A stretch of 64,000 bases of DNA from Bacteroidota bacterium (GCA_013298895.1 JAAFJM010000006.1:62001-126000); one strand, 5' to 3'. Shown: positions 1-9,137, numbered from the stretch's first letter. Numbers and translations: made by a program. The notes: a model not told the origin generated them from the sequence alone.

Positions 1-1084
1 TGTTTTTAAAATCAACCTCATTCAAATTCACTCCACCACATGTAACAAACTCTTCTTTAAAACCAGTTTTGCCTTCAATTTGATAGGTATCGTACAATAA
101 AAATTGTACCAATTTATTTACTTGATCTTTGCTAATTTCTGCCCAATTTAGTTTTGAATTGATTTCACTTTTTTCAAATAAATAATCGAGCAATCGAGCT
201 GGCAATTTAAATGGAAACAAATTATTTACCTGACGGTTTGGGTTTGCGGCCTTAATATTCATCAATTCATTTCTGCAAGACTCTTCCTTTTTATCGTTCA
301 GCCAACTAATTTGAATTTCGAAATTATAATTTTTATCTGCTATTAAACGAGCTCCAAAACTTGATAAACGTAAAACTGAAGGACCACTTAAACCCCAATG
401 GGTAATCATAATTGGACCAGTATTTTCAAGTTTTAATTCAGGAATTCTAACTTTAACTGGATTAACAGCAATACCTGAAAGTTCGTTTAATGGATTATTG
501 GGTAAGTTAAATGTGAATAATGAAGGAACAGGATCTATAATTTCATGACCTAAGGTTTTTATCCAATTAATCTGTTCAGATTTAGGAGCACCACCAGTAG
601 TAACAATTACTTTACTGCATTCAATATTTTCACCGTCAGCAATATATAATTTGAAACTTGTATCACGTGTTTCAATTCTTCTTACCTCTTTGTTGTTTAA
701 AATTTCAATTTTCAGCCTTTTAGCTTCCTTCATCAAACAATCGATAATGGTTTGACTATCGTCAGTAATAGGGAACATGCGCCCATCAGGCTCAGTTTTA
801 AGCTTTACTTTTTTGCTTTCGAACCATGCAACCGTATCATTGGTTGAAAAGCGACTAAACGCGCTCTTAAGGTGTTTTTCACCTCTAGGATACGACAATG
901 ACAATAGCTTCAAATCAAAGCATGCATGTGTAATATTGCATCTTCCACCACCCGAAATTTTTACTTTTTGTAAAAGCTTAGCTGTTTTTTCTAAAATAAT
1001 AACTTCGGCTTCAGCATTAGCATTAGCAGCACTAATAGCTGCAAAAAAACCAGCTGCTCCTCCTCCAATTACAACAATTTTCAC
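1..1084 (-). CDS. NAD(P)/FAD-dependent oxidoreductase, HI0933/YhiN family (3' end outside window)
   Basis: I translated this by hand; the ORF track misses it because it is open at the window edge and starts with GTG. The protein begins VKIVVIGGGAAGFFAAIS, a Rossmann FAD-binding start, followed by KISGGGRCNITHAC and later THWGLSGPSVLRLS and EFVTCGGVNLNE, all hallmarks of the HI0933 (YhiN) flavoprotein family. About 361 codons are present and roughly 40-60 more are expected beyond base 1. The start is GTG at 1084-1082, because an in-frame TAA lies three codons upstream and no ATG precedes the FAD motif. These are cytosolic flavoproteins of unproven reaction. It is transcribed away from the T9SS protein terminator at about 1.2 kb. 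The family call is strong; the reaction is unknown. Confidence 0.88.
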   Translation of the reverse strand, partial: MKIVVIGGGAAGFFAAISAANANAEAEVIILEKTAKLLQKVKISGGGRCNITHACFDLKLLSLSYPRGEKHLKSAFSRFSTNDTVAWFESKKVKLKTEPDGRMFPITDDSQTIIDCLMKEAKRLKIEILNNKEVRRIETRDTSFKLYIADGENIECSKVIVTTGGAPKSEQINWIKTLGHEIIDPVPSLFTFNLPNNPLNELSGIAVNPVKVRIPELKLENTGPIMITHWGLSGPSVLRLSSFGARLIADKNYNFEIQISWLNDKKEESCRNELMNIKAANPNRQVNNLFPFKLPARLLDYLFEKSEINSKLNWAEISKDQVNKLVQFLLYDTYQIEGKTGFKEEFVTCGGVNLNEVDFKN

Positions 1085-1181
1085 TAGCGATTATAGGTTT
1101 AAATAAATTTTGTGAGGATGCAAAAGTAAGTGTTTTTGTAGCTAATATCCAAATTTTGGGGCTTTTACGATTTATATCAAA

Positions 1182-1217
1182 AAAAAGAGCCTGCAAATAA
1201 ATTTGCAGGCTCTTTTT
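1182..1217 (-). terminator. rho-independent terminator of the esterase-like gene
   Basis: A 16-bp perfect stem (AAAAAGAGCCTGCAAA / TTTGCAGGCTCTTTTT) with a 4-nt loop lies 22 nt past the stop of the minus-strand gene at 1240. The A/T flanks give a U-tract on either strand, but only the minus-strand gene points into it. Confidence 0.85.
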
Positions 1218-1239
1218 ATGTTTTTAATTAAAGATAAGC

Positions 1240-2760
1240 TTATTGAATTGCTAAACGCTTAGTTGCGCTTGCTCCATTAGCTAATTTTACGTTCACTAAG
1301 TAAATACCTTTTGTAAAGTTTTCAGTGTTTAAAACTACTTCGTGAGATGAAACTGCATTTTGAGTTAAAACTACTTTACCAGTAATATCAAATACATTTA
1401 CTTGGCTAATAACTGCTTGGCCTTTATCCATGCTAACAGTTACATTTTCTTTAGCTGGGTTAGGATATAAACCTAATAAACTTGACACATTAACTACTTC
1501 ATTTACACTTGTGTTAGGTAATAAATCTAACTGAACAGCAATACGAGGAGAAATAAATTGAGCAATAGTGTCAATATATGCTTTAGCTCGTGCAGCAGAC
1601 ATAAACGGATTTGTTTTAATTGCTAATGAATCAGCATTTCTTCCTGTTCCTAAGCCATAAGTATTGTTTGCTTGAACTGACGGTCTATCCCACCATTCCC
1701 ATGGAGAACCTTCTGCAGGGAAACTTGAAATAAAAGGATATAAATTTTTAATACCTCCAGTAATAGATAAAGCTCTTGTACTGATTGCATCATTGTAAAC
1801 ACCAGCATTCATTTTATTATTTATACCTAATGAATTTGCGTAAGGAATTACTGAACCAGCACCTGAAGCACTTTCAATAACAGTAGCACCTGAAGTAGGT
1901 ACAATTACATTTCCTGTTTTGTATGGTGCAAAAAAATCAGTTGGGCAATGTAAACCAATAATTGGTAAAGTTGCATTATCCATCCAAGTAGTATCGCCCA
2001 TAGCACCACCGTAATTAAATACCATGTGAGCATTTCCTGATACTGCAGCATCGCCACTGTAGTTAAAGAAAGGAACTCCGCCAATTCCATTCCAATCGCC
2101 TAATGTATCTACATTAACCATCGGAGAGAAATCACCTCTTTGGAATTTCAACTTACCTTCAATATCTAATCTGCTATTTACCGCAGCTAAACCTAAAGCA
2201 ACATATCCACCTGTACCTTGACCACCAACAACGATTTTTGATGTATCAATTTTATAAGTTCCAGCATTCACACGCATAAAACGAATAGCATTTCTTACAT
2301 CTTGAATTGCACGGTAAGTAGCTTTAATCAATTGTTCAGTAGCTGCTGCAGCCGCTGCATTAGGATTCCATCCTAAACGGTAATTAACTGCCATAACCAC
2401 GTAACCACGTTTTGATAAACGATTTGCTAATTCAACAATAGAACTATCGTTTTTGTTACCCGTAGGCTGTTGATTAATAATAGCTGGTAAATAACTACCA
2501 GTAGAGGCTAAAATAATCAATGGTCTTTTAGCTGCTGTATCACCTTCTGGTTGGTAAATATCGCATCTTAATGAAGTTGTGATAATTGGAGGAGTGTTGG
2601 GTGGAAAAATATTGATGGCTCTATTTGAGTCATACTCAATATTCGCAGTTTTTAAAACATTAGTAAAAACCTCATCAACATAACGCTTTTGTGCAGTTGC
2701 ATTCATGCAAATAGCCGCAAAAGCAAATACTGTAATAAAACTTAGTAAATTCTTTTTCAT
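1240..2760 (-). CDS. secreted alpha/beta-hydrolase (carboxylesterase-like) with T9SS C-terminal sorting domain
   Basis: I start at the second ATG (2760), which gives MKKNLLSFITVFAFAAICMNATAQ, a clean signal peptide; the track start adds nine hydrophilic residues. The mature part resembles carboxylesterase/lipase-type alpha/beta hydrolases: RPLIILASTGSY (strand and oxyanion region), VVMAVNYRLGWNP, AIQDVRNAIRFMRVNAGTYKID. The end (SLLGLYPNPAKENVTVSM...GIYLVNVKLANG) is a type A T9SS domain, so the protein should be exported across the outer membrane and anchored or released. The nucleophile elbow reads GGQGTGG: where G-x-S-x-G is expected, Gly replaces the Ser. It may be inactive or use another residue. 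It stands alone with its own terminator. Fold and export are well supported; activity is not. Confidence 0.8.
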   Translation of the reverse strand: MKKNLLSFITVFAFAAICMNATAQKRYVDEVFTNVLKTANIEYDSNRAINIFPPNTPPIITTSLRCDIYQPEGDTAAKRPLIILASTGSYLPAIINQQPTGNKNDSSIVELANRLSKRGYVVMAVNYRLGWNPNAAAAAATEQLIKATYRAIQDVRNAIRFMRVNAGTYKIDTSKIVVGGQGTGGYVALGLAAVNSRLDIEGKLKFQRGDFSPMVNVDTLGDWNGIGGVPFFNYSGDAAVSGNAHMVFNYGGAMGDTTWMDNATLPIIGLHCPTDFFAPYKTGNVIVPTSGATVIESASGAGSVIPYANSLGINNKMNAGVYNDAISTRALSITGGIKNLYPFISSFPAEGSPWEWWDRPSVQANNTYGLGTGRNADSLAIKTNPFMSAARAKAYIDTIAQFISPRIAVQLDLLPNTSVNEVVNVSSLLGLYPNPAKENVTVSMDKGQAVISQVNVFDITGKVVLTQNAVSSHEVVLNTENFTKGIYLVNVKLANGASATKRLAIQ

Positions 2761-3078
2761 TATTTTCTCATTTTTGTGTAGTGGCAAATAAATGGTATTT
2801 TATGAAAACAAAAAATATGTTTTTCTTAAAATCGTTAATTAGTTTCAAAATTTAATACTTACTTAATTGTGATTTTTAATAAACTTTGATTTTCAAACGA
2901 ACTTATTCAAACTAACAACCAGTTCAAATATTTCAGCAAGCAATTTATTCGATCAATGGTTAAACATCAAGTTCATATTTTTAATTTTATATTACATTAT
3001 CATAAAATAAACTTAATTGTGATTTTAATACAGTAAGATTTTTTTTAGTATTTATACATTCGTAAAAAAATTACCACT
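2761..3078. other. intergenic region with a 20-bp direct repeat
   Basis: This divergent intergenic region of about 320 bp separates the esterase-like gene (minus) from the response regulator (plus). It is very AT-rich and holds no ORF that looks like a gene. The sequence ACTTAATTGTGATTTT(T)AATA occurs at 2861-2881 and again at 3011-3030, 150 bp apart in the same orientation. TACATTCG at 3055-3062 is a weak match to the Bacteroidota -7 box in front of the regulator. Confidence 0.5.
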
Positions 3079-3786
3079 ATGACCAAAGCTATTCAAACAC
3101 ACATACTTTTAGCAGAAGATGAAACCAGTTTAGGTTTCTTAATGAAAGAAACATTGCGTCTTGAGGATTACTCAGTAAGGCTTTGTAAGGATGGTGAAGA
3201 AGGTCTAAACTCCTTTATGAACGAACGTTTTGATCTTTGCATCTTTGATGTAAATATGCCAAAACTTAATGGGTTTGAGTTAGCAAAAAAAGTAAGGGAA
3301 AAAGATGAGCATATTCCAATCGTTTTTTTAACTGCCAATTCTTCGGAAAGCGATAAACTTCAAGGCTTTTCTATAGGTGCCGATGAATATATTACCAAAC
3401 CTTTTAGTACCCCAGAATTGTTGGCGCGCATAAAAGCTGTTTTAAAACGCAGCAGTACAAGACCAGAAACCGACTTAGCTGCTAAAGAAGAAGTAATTAA
3501 TATTGGCAATACTTCTATTGATATAGTAAATAATACTCTGATAGTAAATGGAACACAGAAAAAAATGAGCAATACCGAAGCTATGCTATTAAAATTACTG
3601 ATTCTAAATAAAAATGCATTATTACCAAGGGCTAATATGCTGCTTCATGTTTGGGGTAGAAACGATTTTTACACGGCCAGAAACCTAGATGTTTACATTA
3701 ACAAAGTTAGGAAACTGATAAAAGAGGATGAAACCATAAGCATTGAAAACGTGCACGGAAGTGGTTTCAAATTAATTGCTAGCTAA
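3079..3786 (+). CDS. OmpR/PhoB-type response regulator
   Basis: This is a two-domain DNA-binding response regulator of 235 residues, the usual length. Residues 8-120 form the receiver: acidic pair near residues 13-14 (LAEDET), phospho-acceptor Asp57 in LCIFDVNMP, Thr near 85 (VFLTANSS) and Lys107 in ITKPFS. Residues about 140-233 form the winged helix (MSNTEAMLLKLLILNKN, ARNLDVYINKVRKLI, NVHGSGFKL). It should be phosphorylated by a histidine kinase and bind promoter DNA. No kinase gene lies nearby, so it is an orphan regulator here. The upstream gap carries a 20-bp direct repeat that could be its own binding site (inference). Its target genes cannot be told from sequence. Confidence 0.93.
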   Translation: MTKAIQTHILLAEDETSLGFLMKETLRLEDYSVRLCKDGEEGLNSFMNERFDLCIFDVNMPKLNGFELAKKVREKDEHIPIVFLTANSSESDKLQGFSIGADEYITKPFSTPELLARIKAVLKRSSTRPETDLAAKEEVINIGNTSIDIVNNTLIVNGTQKKMSNTEAMLLKLLILNKNALLPRANMLLHVWGRNDFYTARNLDVYINKVRKLIKEDETISIENVHGSGFKLIAS

Positions 3787-3795
3787 AACTATTTT

Positions 3796-4029
3796 TTATA
3801 AAGAATCAAGAATTTCAGCCAATTTTCTATCTTTTTCAGTTATGGTATTACCAGCATCGTGAGTGGTTAAAGTTACATGTACTTTATTGTAAATATTGGA
3901 CCATTCAGGATGATGATCTAACTTCTCAATAACAAATGAAGCTTTTACCATCCAGGCTATTGCATCGGCAAAAGATTTAAAAACAAAGGTTTTTGTTAAT
4001 TTATGATTTTCTTCCTTCCAATTATCCAT
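3796..4029 (-). CDS. phhB: 4a-hydroxytetrahydrobiopterin dehydratase (pterin-4a-carbinolamine dehydratase)
   Basis: This 77-residue protein carries the family signature DHHPEW-SNIYNKVHVTLTTHD, which contains the conserved His-His-Pro-Glu-Trp and the later Thr-His. Family members dehydrate 4a-hydroxytetrahydrobiopterin, recycling the pterin cofactor of aromatic amino-acid hydroxylases. It is shorter than the usual 95-110 residues because the N-terminal helix is abbreviated. Its ATG lies 2 nt after the stop of the cyclase-family gene, so the two are co-transcribed. No phenylalanine hydroxylase is in the window; the cofactor-recycling role is family knowledge, not shown here. Confidence 0.88.
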   Translation of the reverse strand: MDNWKEENHKLTKTFVFKSFADAIAWMVKASFVIEKLDHHPEWSNIYNKVHVTLTTHDAGNTITEKDRKLAEILDSL

Positions 4030-4031
4030 AG

Positions 4032-4778
4032 CTATATTAGTTTATATAAAACAGGTTTACTTGGGCTTGCATCACTCTCGAAAGAAGCAATTTGCATATT
4101 AATTAAATACATACCATCAGGTATGGCGCTATCAACAAATACCATTTCTGTTATAGTTGCATCCATCCTTGTTTCATGGGGATATTGCCAAAATGCATGA
4201 TGAGTAGCCAAGGCACCTCCATCTTCTTCTCTATCCACAGAGGGTAAATCAACCAACAAATGTTTTACCTTATTATCAGCTAAAAACGCTCCTAAAGCTG
4301 GCTCTAAATAAGTTGGGTTATTGCCTGAATATTGACTTAATTTTTTATTATTACTATTAGGCAAGGTTCTTATAACCAACGCATTTGCAGTTTTATTATA
4401 ATGCTTTGCAATACTTTCGTTTGTAACTATCCAATCACCATTTTCTATTTGTTTTGGATTAACTGAAATTACTTGGGCAATGGCAAAAAATTGTTTTAAA
4501 GTTTGATTGATGGTAATTCTCTCCTTGCTAATATGTCCAACGCATTCAGTATGCGTGCCATTCCCATGTGCATTCAAAAATAAATTTTCGCAATTGCAAG
4601 CACCACCTTCTTGCACCGACCCAACAAAACTACCAACTTTTACAGGTTCAAACTTAGGATTAGCAATATAAAATGCATTTGGATTATCCTCACCACTAAA
4701 AAGGGGTAACGAAATATCTAAAGGCTCAGATAGGTTAGCTGAGTACTTGGTTTCATTATGTAGAAATTCAATTATCAT
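4032..4778 (-). CDS. cyclase family protein (kynurenine formamidase-like metal hydrolase)
   Basis: The start is placed at ATG 4778 (MIIEFLHNETKYSANLSEP), 29 codons inside the track ORF, because the longer form would translate through the glmS terminator hairpin. The protein (248 residues) has the cyclase/KynB fold markers LSEPLDISLPL at the N-terminus, the metal-binding HGNGTHTECVGH, and LLVDLPSVDREEDGG plus HHAFWQ further on. Family members hydrolyse N-formylkynurenine or related amides at a divalent metal site. It sits directly upstream of phhB, and a kynureninase gene is present at 62 kb, so an aromatic-catabolic role is plausible. The exact substrate is uncertain, since this family also includes other amidases. 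Confidence 0.78.
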   Translation of the reverse strand: MIIEFLHNETKYSANLSEPLDISLPLFSGEDNPNAFYIANPKFEPVKVGSFVGSVQEGGACNCENLFLNAHGNGTHTECVGHISKERITINQTLKQFFAIAQVISVNPKQIENGDWIVTNESIAKHYNKTANALVIRTLPNSNNKKLSQYSGNNPTYLEPALGAFLADNKVKHLLVDLPSVDREEDGGALATHHAFWQYPHETRMDATITEMVFVDSAIPDGMYLINMQIASFESDASPSKPVLYKLI

Positions 4779-4807
4779 TTGGTTTGCAATATAAAATAAT
4801 AGCCAAT

Positions 4808-4838
4808 AAAAAAGCCTGTAAGAAAATCTTACAGGCTT
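4808..4838 (-). terminator. terminator after glmS, before the cyclase gene
   Basis: A 12-bp stem (AAGCCTGTAAGA / TCTTACAGGCTT, loop AAA) is followed on the minus strand by a T-run (GGCTTTTTTATT). It lies 20-50 nt past the glmS stop and just upstream of the cyclase-family start, so it ends or attenuates the glgA-glmS transcript. Confidence 0.82.
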
Positions 4839-4857
4839 CAATTTTTTAAAAATAATA

Positions 4858-6699
4858 TTATTCAACAGTAACTGACTTGGCCAAGTTACGCGGTTGATCT
4901 ACGTTACACTCGCGTAAAACCGCAATGTGATAACTTAATAATTGCAATGGGATAGTGGCAATTAAAGGCAACATAGATTCTTCGCAAGCAGGAATATAAA
5001 TAACATGATCAGCCATTTCAGCCACATGTTTATCGCCTTCAGTTGCTATAGCAATTACTTTACCTTTACGAGCTTTTACCTCTTGAATATTGCTTACTAC
5101 TTTTTCGTAATTAGCATTTTGAGTAGCAATAACTACTACTGGCATTTCTTCATCAATTAATGCAATAGGACCATGCTTCATTTCGGCAGCTGGATAACCT
5201 TCTGCGTGTATGTATGAAATTTCTTTTAATTTTAAGGCGCCTTCTAAAGCTACGGGGAAACCATAACCACGACCAAGATATAAGAAGTTTTTAGCATCTT
5301 TATATTCTTTGGCTAGCTCCTTAATCATGTCATTTGATTTTAAAGCTACTTCAATTTTTGCTGGAACTGTTTCAATTTCTGCAATCATTTCGCGTAAACG
5401 TTGGGTAGTTAAAGTGCCACGTTTCTGACCAATTGATAAGGCCATTAATGTTAAAGCAGTAACCTGAGCAGTAAATGCTTTAGTAGAAGCCACACCAATT
5501 TCTGGACCAGCATGAGTGTAAGCACCAGCATCGGTTAAACGAGGAATTGATGAACCTACCACATTACAAACTCCAAAAATTGTAGCACCTCTACTTTTTG
5601 CTAACTCTAAAGCAGCTAAAGTATCAGCTGTTTCACCACTTTGGGAAATAGCAATTACAAAATCATTTTCATCTAAAACTGGATTTCTGTACCTGAATTC
5701 AGAGGCATATTCAACCTCAACTGGAATTCGAGCAAAATCTTCAAATAGATACTCTCCAACTAAACCTGCATGCCACGATGTACCGCAACCAACGATGATT
5801 ATACGCTTGATATTTCTAAATTTATCTTCAAATTTGTCAATACCAGCCATGGTAATTAAACCTTCATTAATATGAATTCTACCACGATATGAATCAAGAA
5901 TTGAACGAGGTTGTTCGAAAATTTCTTTCATCATAAAATGCTCATAACCCCCTTTTTCTATACTTTCCAAATTAATTTCTAATTCATGAATGTAGGGTGT
6001 TTTGATTGTATTGTCAATGGTTTTTATTGTTAAATCAGTTCCTTTTATAATAGCTATTTCACCATCATTTAAGTATACCACATTTCTAGTATATTCTACA
6101 ATGGGAGTTGCATCACTTGCTATGAAGTGTTCACCATCGCCTATACCTAATACCATTGGACTTCCTTTACGTGCTCCAATTAAATAATTTGGGTCTTTTT
6201 TACTTAGAATAACAATTGCATAAGCACCAATAACTTGGGTTAAACTCATACGAACGGCTTCTTCAAAGCTTACTTCATTATTTTTATGAACTTCTTCGAT
6301 TAAATGAATTAAAACTTCTGTATCAGTTTCACTTTTAAATTCATGCCCTCTTTTGGAAAGCATTTCTTTAAGCGCAGCATAGTTTTCTATAATTCCGTTA
6401 TGAATAATTGCAAATTCGCCATTACCACTTAAGTGAGGGTGTGCATTTAAATCGTTTGGAACCCCATGTGTGGCCCAACGAGTGTGTCCCATACCAGTAT
6501 GAGCTGTTGTACTTTGTGTTCCTATTGAAGCTTCTAAGTCCGCAACTTTTCCGGTTTTTTTATAAATTTTAAATTCTTTACTGTCGTCAAGTAAAGCAAC
6601 ACCCGCGCTATCATAACCACGGTATTCTAATCTTTTTAGCCCTTTTAATACGATTGGGCAGGCCTCTCTATGGCCAATATAAGCTACTATTCCACACAT
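4858..6699 (-). CDS. glmS: glutamine-fructose-6-phosphate aminotransferase (isomerizing)
   Basis: GlmS makes glucosamine-6-phosphate from fructose-6-phosphate and glutamine, the first step to UDP-GlcNAc for peptidoglycan and LPS. The 613-residue length is normal. The N-terminal class II glutaminase starts MCGIVAYIG with catalytic Cys2 and contains GHTRWATHG and HNGIIENY; the C-terminal half has two SIS domains (IIVGCGTSWHAG, ISQSGETADTL, LGRGYGFPVALEGALKLKEISY) and the conserved end NLAKSVTVE. It starts 16 nt after the DAHP synthase stop, in the same operon as glgA. I see no glmS ribozyme upstream, as expected outside Gram-positives. Confidence 0.97.
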   Translation of the reverse strand: MCGIVAYIGHREACPIVLKGLKRLEYRGYDSAGVALLDDSKEFKIYKKTGKVADLEASIGTQSTTAHTGMGHTRWATHGVPNDLNAHPHLSGNGEFAIIHNGIIENYAALKEMLSKRGHEFKSETDTEVLIHLIEEVHKNNEVSFEEAVRMSLTQVIGAYAIVILSKKDPNYLIGARKGSPMVLGIGDGEHFIASDATPIVEYTRNVVYLNDGEIAIIKGTDLTIKTIDNTIKTPYIHELEINLESIEKGGYEHFMMKEIFEQPRSILDSYRGRIHINEGLITMAGIDKFEDKFRNIKRIIIVGCGTSWHAGLVGEYLFEDFARIPVEVEYASEFRYRNPVLDENDFVIAISQSGETADTLAALELAKSRGATIFGVCNVVGSSIPRLTDAGAYTHAGPEIGVASTKAFTAQVTALTLMALSIGQKRGTLTTQRLREMIAEIETVPAKIEVALKSNDMIKELAKEYKDAKNFLYLGRGYGFPVALEGALKLKEISYIHAEGYPAAEMKHGPIALIDEEMPVVVIATQNANYEKVVSNIQEVKARKGKVIAIATEGDKHVAEMADHVIYIPACEESMLPLIATIPLQLLSYHIAVLRECNVDQPRNLAKSVTVE

Positions 6700-6715
6700 A
6701 ATTAGAGCAATATTA

Positions 6716-7753
6716 TTAAATATTTTGGGATTTCAAAAATTTGTTTGTGTTAAGAAAATCTGAACTTTTGTTAATGGCTGATAGCAATGGCTTTGAATAT
6801 TCTATAAAGTCTTCAAACTCTTGAAAATTTAAAGCTTGTTCACCATCGCTTAATGCTTGCTCTGGATTCGGGTGAATTTCAATCATTAACCCGTTCGCAC
6901 CAGCAGCAATTGCAGCTAAAGCCATCTTATTTACAAAGGCAGCTTTACCTACACCATGGCTAGGATCTGCAAAAATAGGTAGGTGGGAAAGTGATTGCAT
7001 TAATGGTATTACGCCTAAATCAAAAACATTTCTGCTTTGCATATCAAAACTCCTTATACCACGTTCGCATAAAATTACATTTTCGTTACCACCACACAAT
7101 AAATAATCGGCAGCTAAAAGCCATTCTGTAGCTTTTGCACTCATTCCACGTTTAAGCATTATTGGCTTATTTGTTTTTCCAAGTTCTGCCAACAAAGAGA
7201 AATTACTCATGTTTCTTGCACCAATTTGTATAATATCAGTGTGATTATAAACTTCATCAAGGTTACTTAAATCCATTAATTCTGTTACAACGCGTAAATC
7301 ATATTCATCTGCTGCTTTGCGAATTAACCTCAATCCTTCATTTCCAAGACCTCTAAAACTGTAAGGAGAAGTACGTGGTTTGAATGCTCCACCTCTAATA
7401 AATTTTATTCCTTGCGAATTTAAAAATTTTGCAACACCAAAAATCTGTTCTTCTGTTTCAACTGAACAAGGACCTGCAATTAAATTCAAATCGTCACCAC
7501 CAATTTCAACACCTTTTACTTGAAATGTAGTTTTCTCTTTTAACTCCTTTGAGGAAAGCTGAAAAGGCGTGGTAATAGGAATAATTTTTTCAATAAAATC
7601 AAACTGTTTCAGTTCATCCGTTTTGTAAAATGAAGGTACAATCAATTGATTATTAAAATCTTGATATAAGTATTCAAATCCTTTCAATTGAAAGAATTTT
7701 TTTAGGTTGCTAATTTGATTAGCAATAACAGTTTGGCTTAATTGAATTATCAC
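6716..7753 (-). CDS. aroF: 3-deoxy-7-phosphoheptulonate (DAHP) synthase, type I-beta
   Basis: The first enzyme of the shikimate pathway condenses phosphoenolpyruvate and erythrose-4-phosphate. At 345 residues it has the Thermotoga-like layout: an N-terminal ferredoxin-like regulatory domain (about 1-85) and a TIM barrel with LIAGPCSVET, FIRGGAFKPRTSPYSFRG, QIGARNMSNF, IMLKRGMS, ILCERGIRSF and FADPSHGVG. Many Bacteroidota fuse this enzyme to a chorismate mutase; here the C-terminal tail after the barrel is only about 25 residues, so no mutase is present. It lies between the DUF4270 gene and glmS with 16-nt gaps on each side, suggesting one transcript. The symbol aroF follows the I-beta naming. 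Confidence 0.92.
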   Translation of the reverse strand: MIIQLSQTVIANQISNLKKFFQLKGFEYLYQDFNNQLIVPSFYKTDELKQFDFIEKIIPITTPFQLSSKELKEKTTFQVKGVEIGGDDLNLIAGPCSVETEEQIFGVAKFLNSQGIKFIRGGAFKPRTSPYSFRGLGNEGLRLIRKAADEYDLRVVTELMDLSNLDEVYNHTDIIQIGARNMSNFSLLAELGKTNKPIMLKRGMSAKATEWLLAADYLLCGGNENVILCERGIRSFDMQSRNVFDLGVIPLMQSLSHLPIFADPSHGVGKAAFVNKMALAAIAAGANGLMIEIHPNPEQALSDGEQALNFQEFEDFIEYSKPLLSAINKSSDFLNTNKFLKSQNI

Positions 7754-7769
7754 AATAAATAAAAACTAC

Positions 7770-9137
7770 TTATTTTATAACAGTATAATTTAAATTTAGT
7801 TTCAAATTCTTTGTATCTAAAACTACACGTCTTGCTGTGGTTTGAAAAATGGAACCTAAGGTACTATTTGGAACTACAATACTTAAACCATAGTGAGTAT
7901 TTCCAACCCCATTTCGAATATTTTTTAAAATATTATTTAACTCACGAGCAAAGTTAAATCTATATTCTCCCCTATCTACACTCCCTCCAATATATTGAAA
8001 ACTTTCAGAATAGGAGTCAACTGTTAACTGACTTCTCCCAAGCGAATCGGTTGAAAGTAATGTAAGTTGATTTGGAATTTTAAAATTATTATTATCAAAT
8101 CCGGCAAGTGCTTTTACCACAATTTCGGCTTTTTGTATGGCAAGTTGTGGTGTTTTGGCTAATCTTTGTAAAATGGAATCAGCTATAAATATTCTAACTT
8201 TTGTACCAGCCATTGATTGTAAATAACAAGTATCTTTTTGTTGTGAAACATTAAATCTTGTGGTTAAAGGATTTGTAAGAGACTTGTTACTATTCTCATA
8301 TTTATTATAGCGTGCATTTCCATTTAAAATTGGAAATTCAGTTCTGAGTCTTGTAGTATCGTTTCTATAATACACCACCATATTAGTGTACGAAGAATTT
8401 AAATTTATATACCAAAATCCCCCTTCACCAACTGCAAAATTGCTTTCATCAACAATGGCAAAACCTTTGAATAAATCATAAAAATCTGAAGAATTGAAGG
8501 TGTTTTTATTTTGAAGTTTTAATTTAAAATCATCAGTAAGTTTAATTCTAAGACTTGCAGGGATTTTTACTGTACTATTTACGTATGTATTAGCAATACT
8601 GTCACTTGGCGAAAACTTACCATTAAAGTTACCAGCTAATATTGCGGATTTTAGGTAATTTCGATTAGAGAAATAAATCGAATCATAACTTAATTTTTCG
8701 CTCATTTCATATACACTTATGTTATGTACAGCATTTGCATCACCTGCAAAAGTACTATCATTTCCAATACGTAATTGCAAAACAACAGAATCTACAATGG
8801 CATTAGTACCAAATGAAAATGATGCTGCATTATTTGGAATAGTGTAAGAAGTTAAAATAGCGGCATTCGACAATCCAAAAATAGGGTCATTAATTGCACC
8901 CAAAATATACAATGATTGTCGGTGTGTGGCCAACGAATCCATAGGCGCAGTATATGAGTTTAATCCAACCGTTTCAAATGTTGAATTAAAAGTTGAATCT
9001 GGATTAATAAATCCAACCTGTAACGTATTCGTATCTTTTTTACAAGAAGAATAAAATAGTGCTATTGCACTAACAAATAGAATAAGATTTTTGATAGTAG
9101 TTTTGATTTTAGTTTTGAACTTGCAATAACTCTTCAT
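7770..9137 (-). CDS. DUF4270 family lipoprotein
   Basis: The start is ATG 9137 (MKSYCKFKTKIKTTIKNLIL); the longer track start lies deeper inside the neighbouring gene. The signal segment ends in a lipobox, ALFYSSC, with lipidated Cys at residue 32. The roughly 455-residue body has the DUF4270 features: an early GFINPDS segment, a long beta-rich middle, and an end with VVLDTKNLKLNLNYTVIK. The gene overlaps the end of glgA by 29 nt. A DUF4270 lipoprotein next to a GT5 starch synthase and panC is a recurrent Bacteroidota arrangement. It probably sits in the outer membrane; its function is unknown. Confidence 0.8.
   Translation of the reverse strand: MKSYCKFKTKIKTTIKNLILFVSAIALFYSSCKKDTNTLQVGFINPDSTFNSTFETVGLNSYTAPMDSLATHRQSLYILGAINDPIFGLSNAAILTSYTIPNNAASFSFGTNAIVDSVVLQLRIGNDSTFAGDANAVHNISVYEMSEKLSYDSIYFSNRNYLKSAILAGNFNGKFSPSDSIANTYVNSTVKIPASLRIKLTDDFKLKLQNKNTFNSSDFYDLFKGFAIVDESNFAVGEGGFWYINLNSSYTNMVVYYRNDTTRLRTEFPILNGNARYNKYENSNKSLTNPLTTRFNVSQQKDTCYLQSMAGTKVRIFIADSILQRLAKTPQLAIQKAEIVVKALAGFDNNNFKIPNQLTLLSTDSLGRSQLTVDSYSESFQYIGGSVDRGEYRFNFARELNNILKNIRNGVGNTHYGLSIVVPNSTLGSIFQTTARRVVLDTKNLKLNLNYTVIK

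Noticed and set aside
777-1106. 109-residue plus-strand ORF
   Set aside because: Antisense shadow of the YhiN-like flavoprotein, whose motifs (GGGAAG, ISGGGRCN) are clear on the minus strand.
4779-4865. N-terminal 29 residues of the track ORF for the cyclase-family protein
   Set aside because: They translate through the glmS terminator; the family start is at 4778.
6600-6800. glmS ribozyme in front of glmS
   Set aside because: Only 16 nt separate glmS from the upstream gene, leaving no room for the ribozyme.
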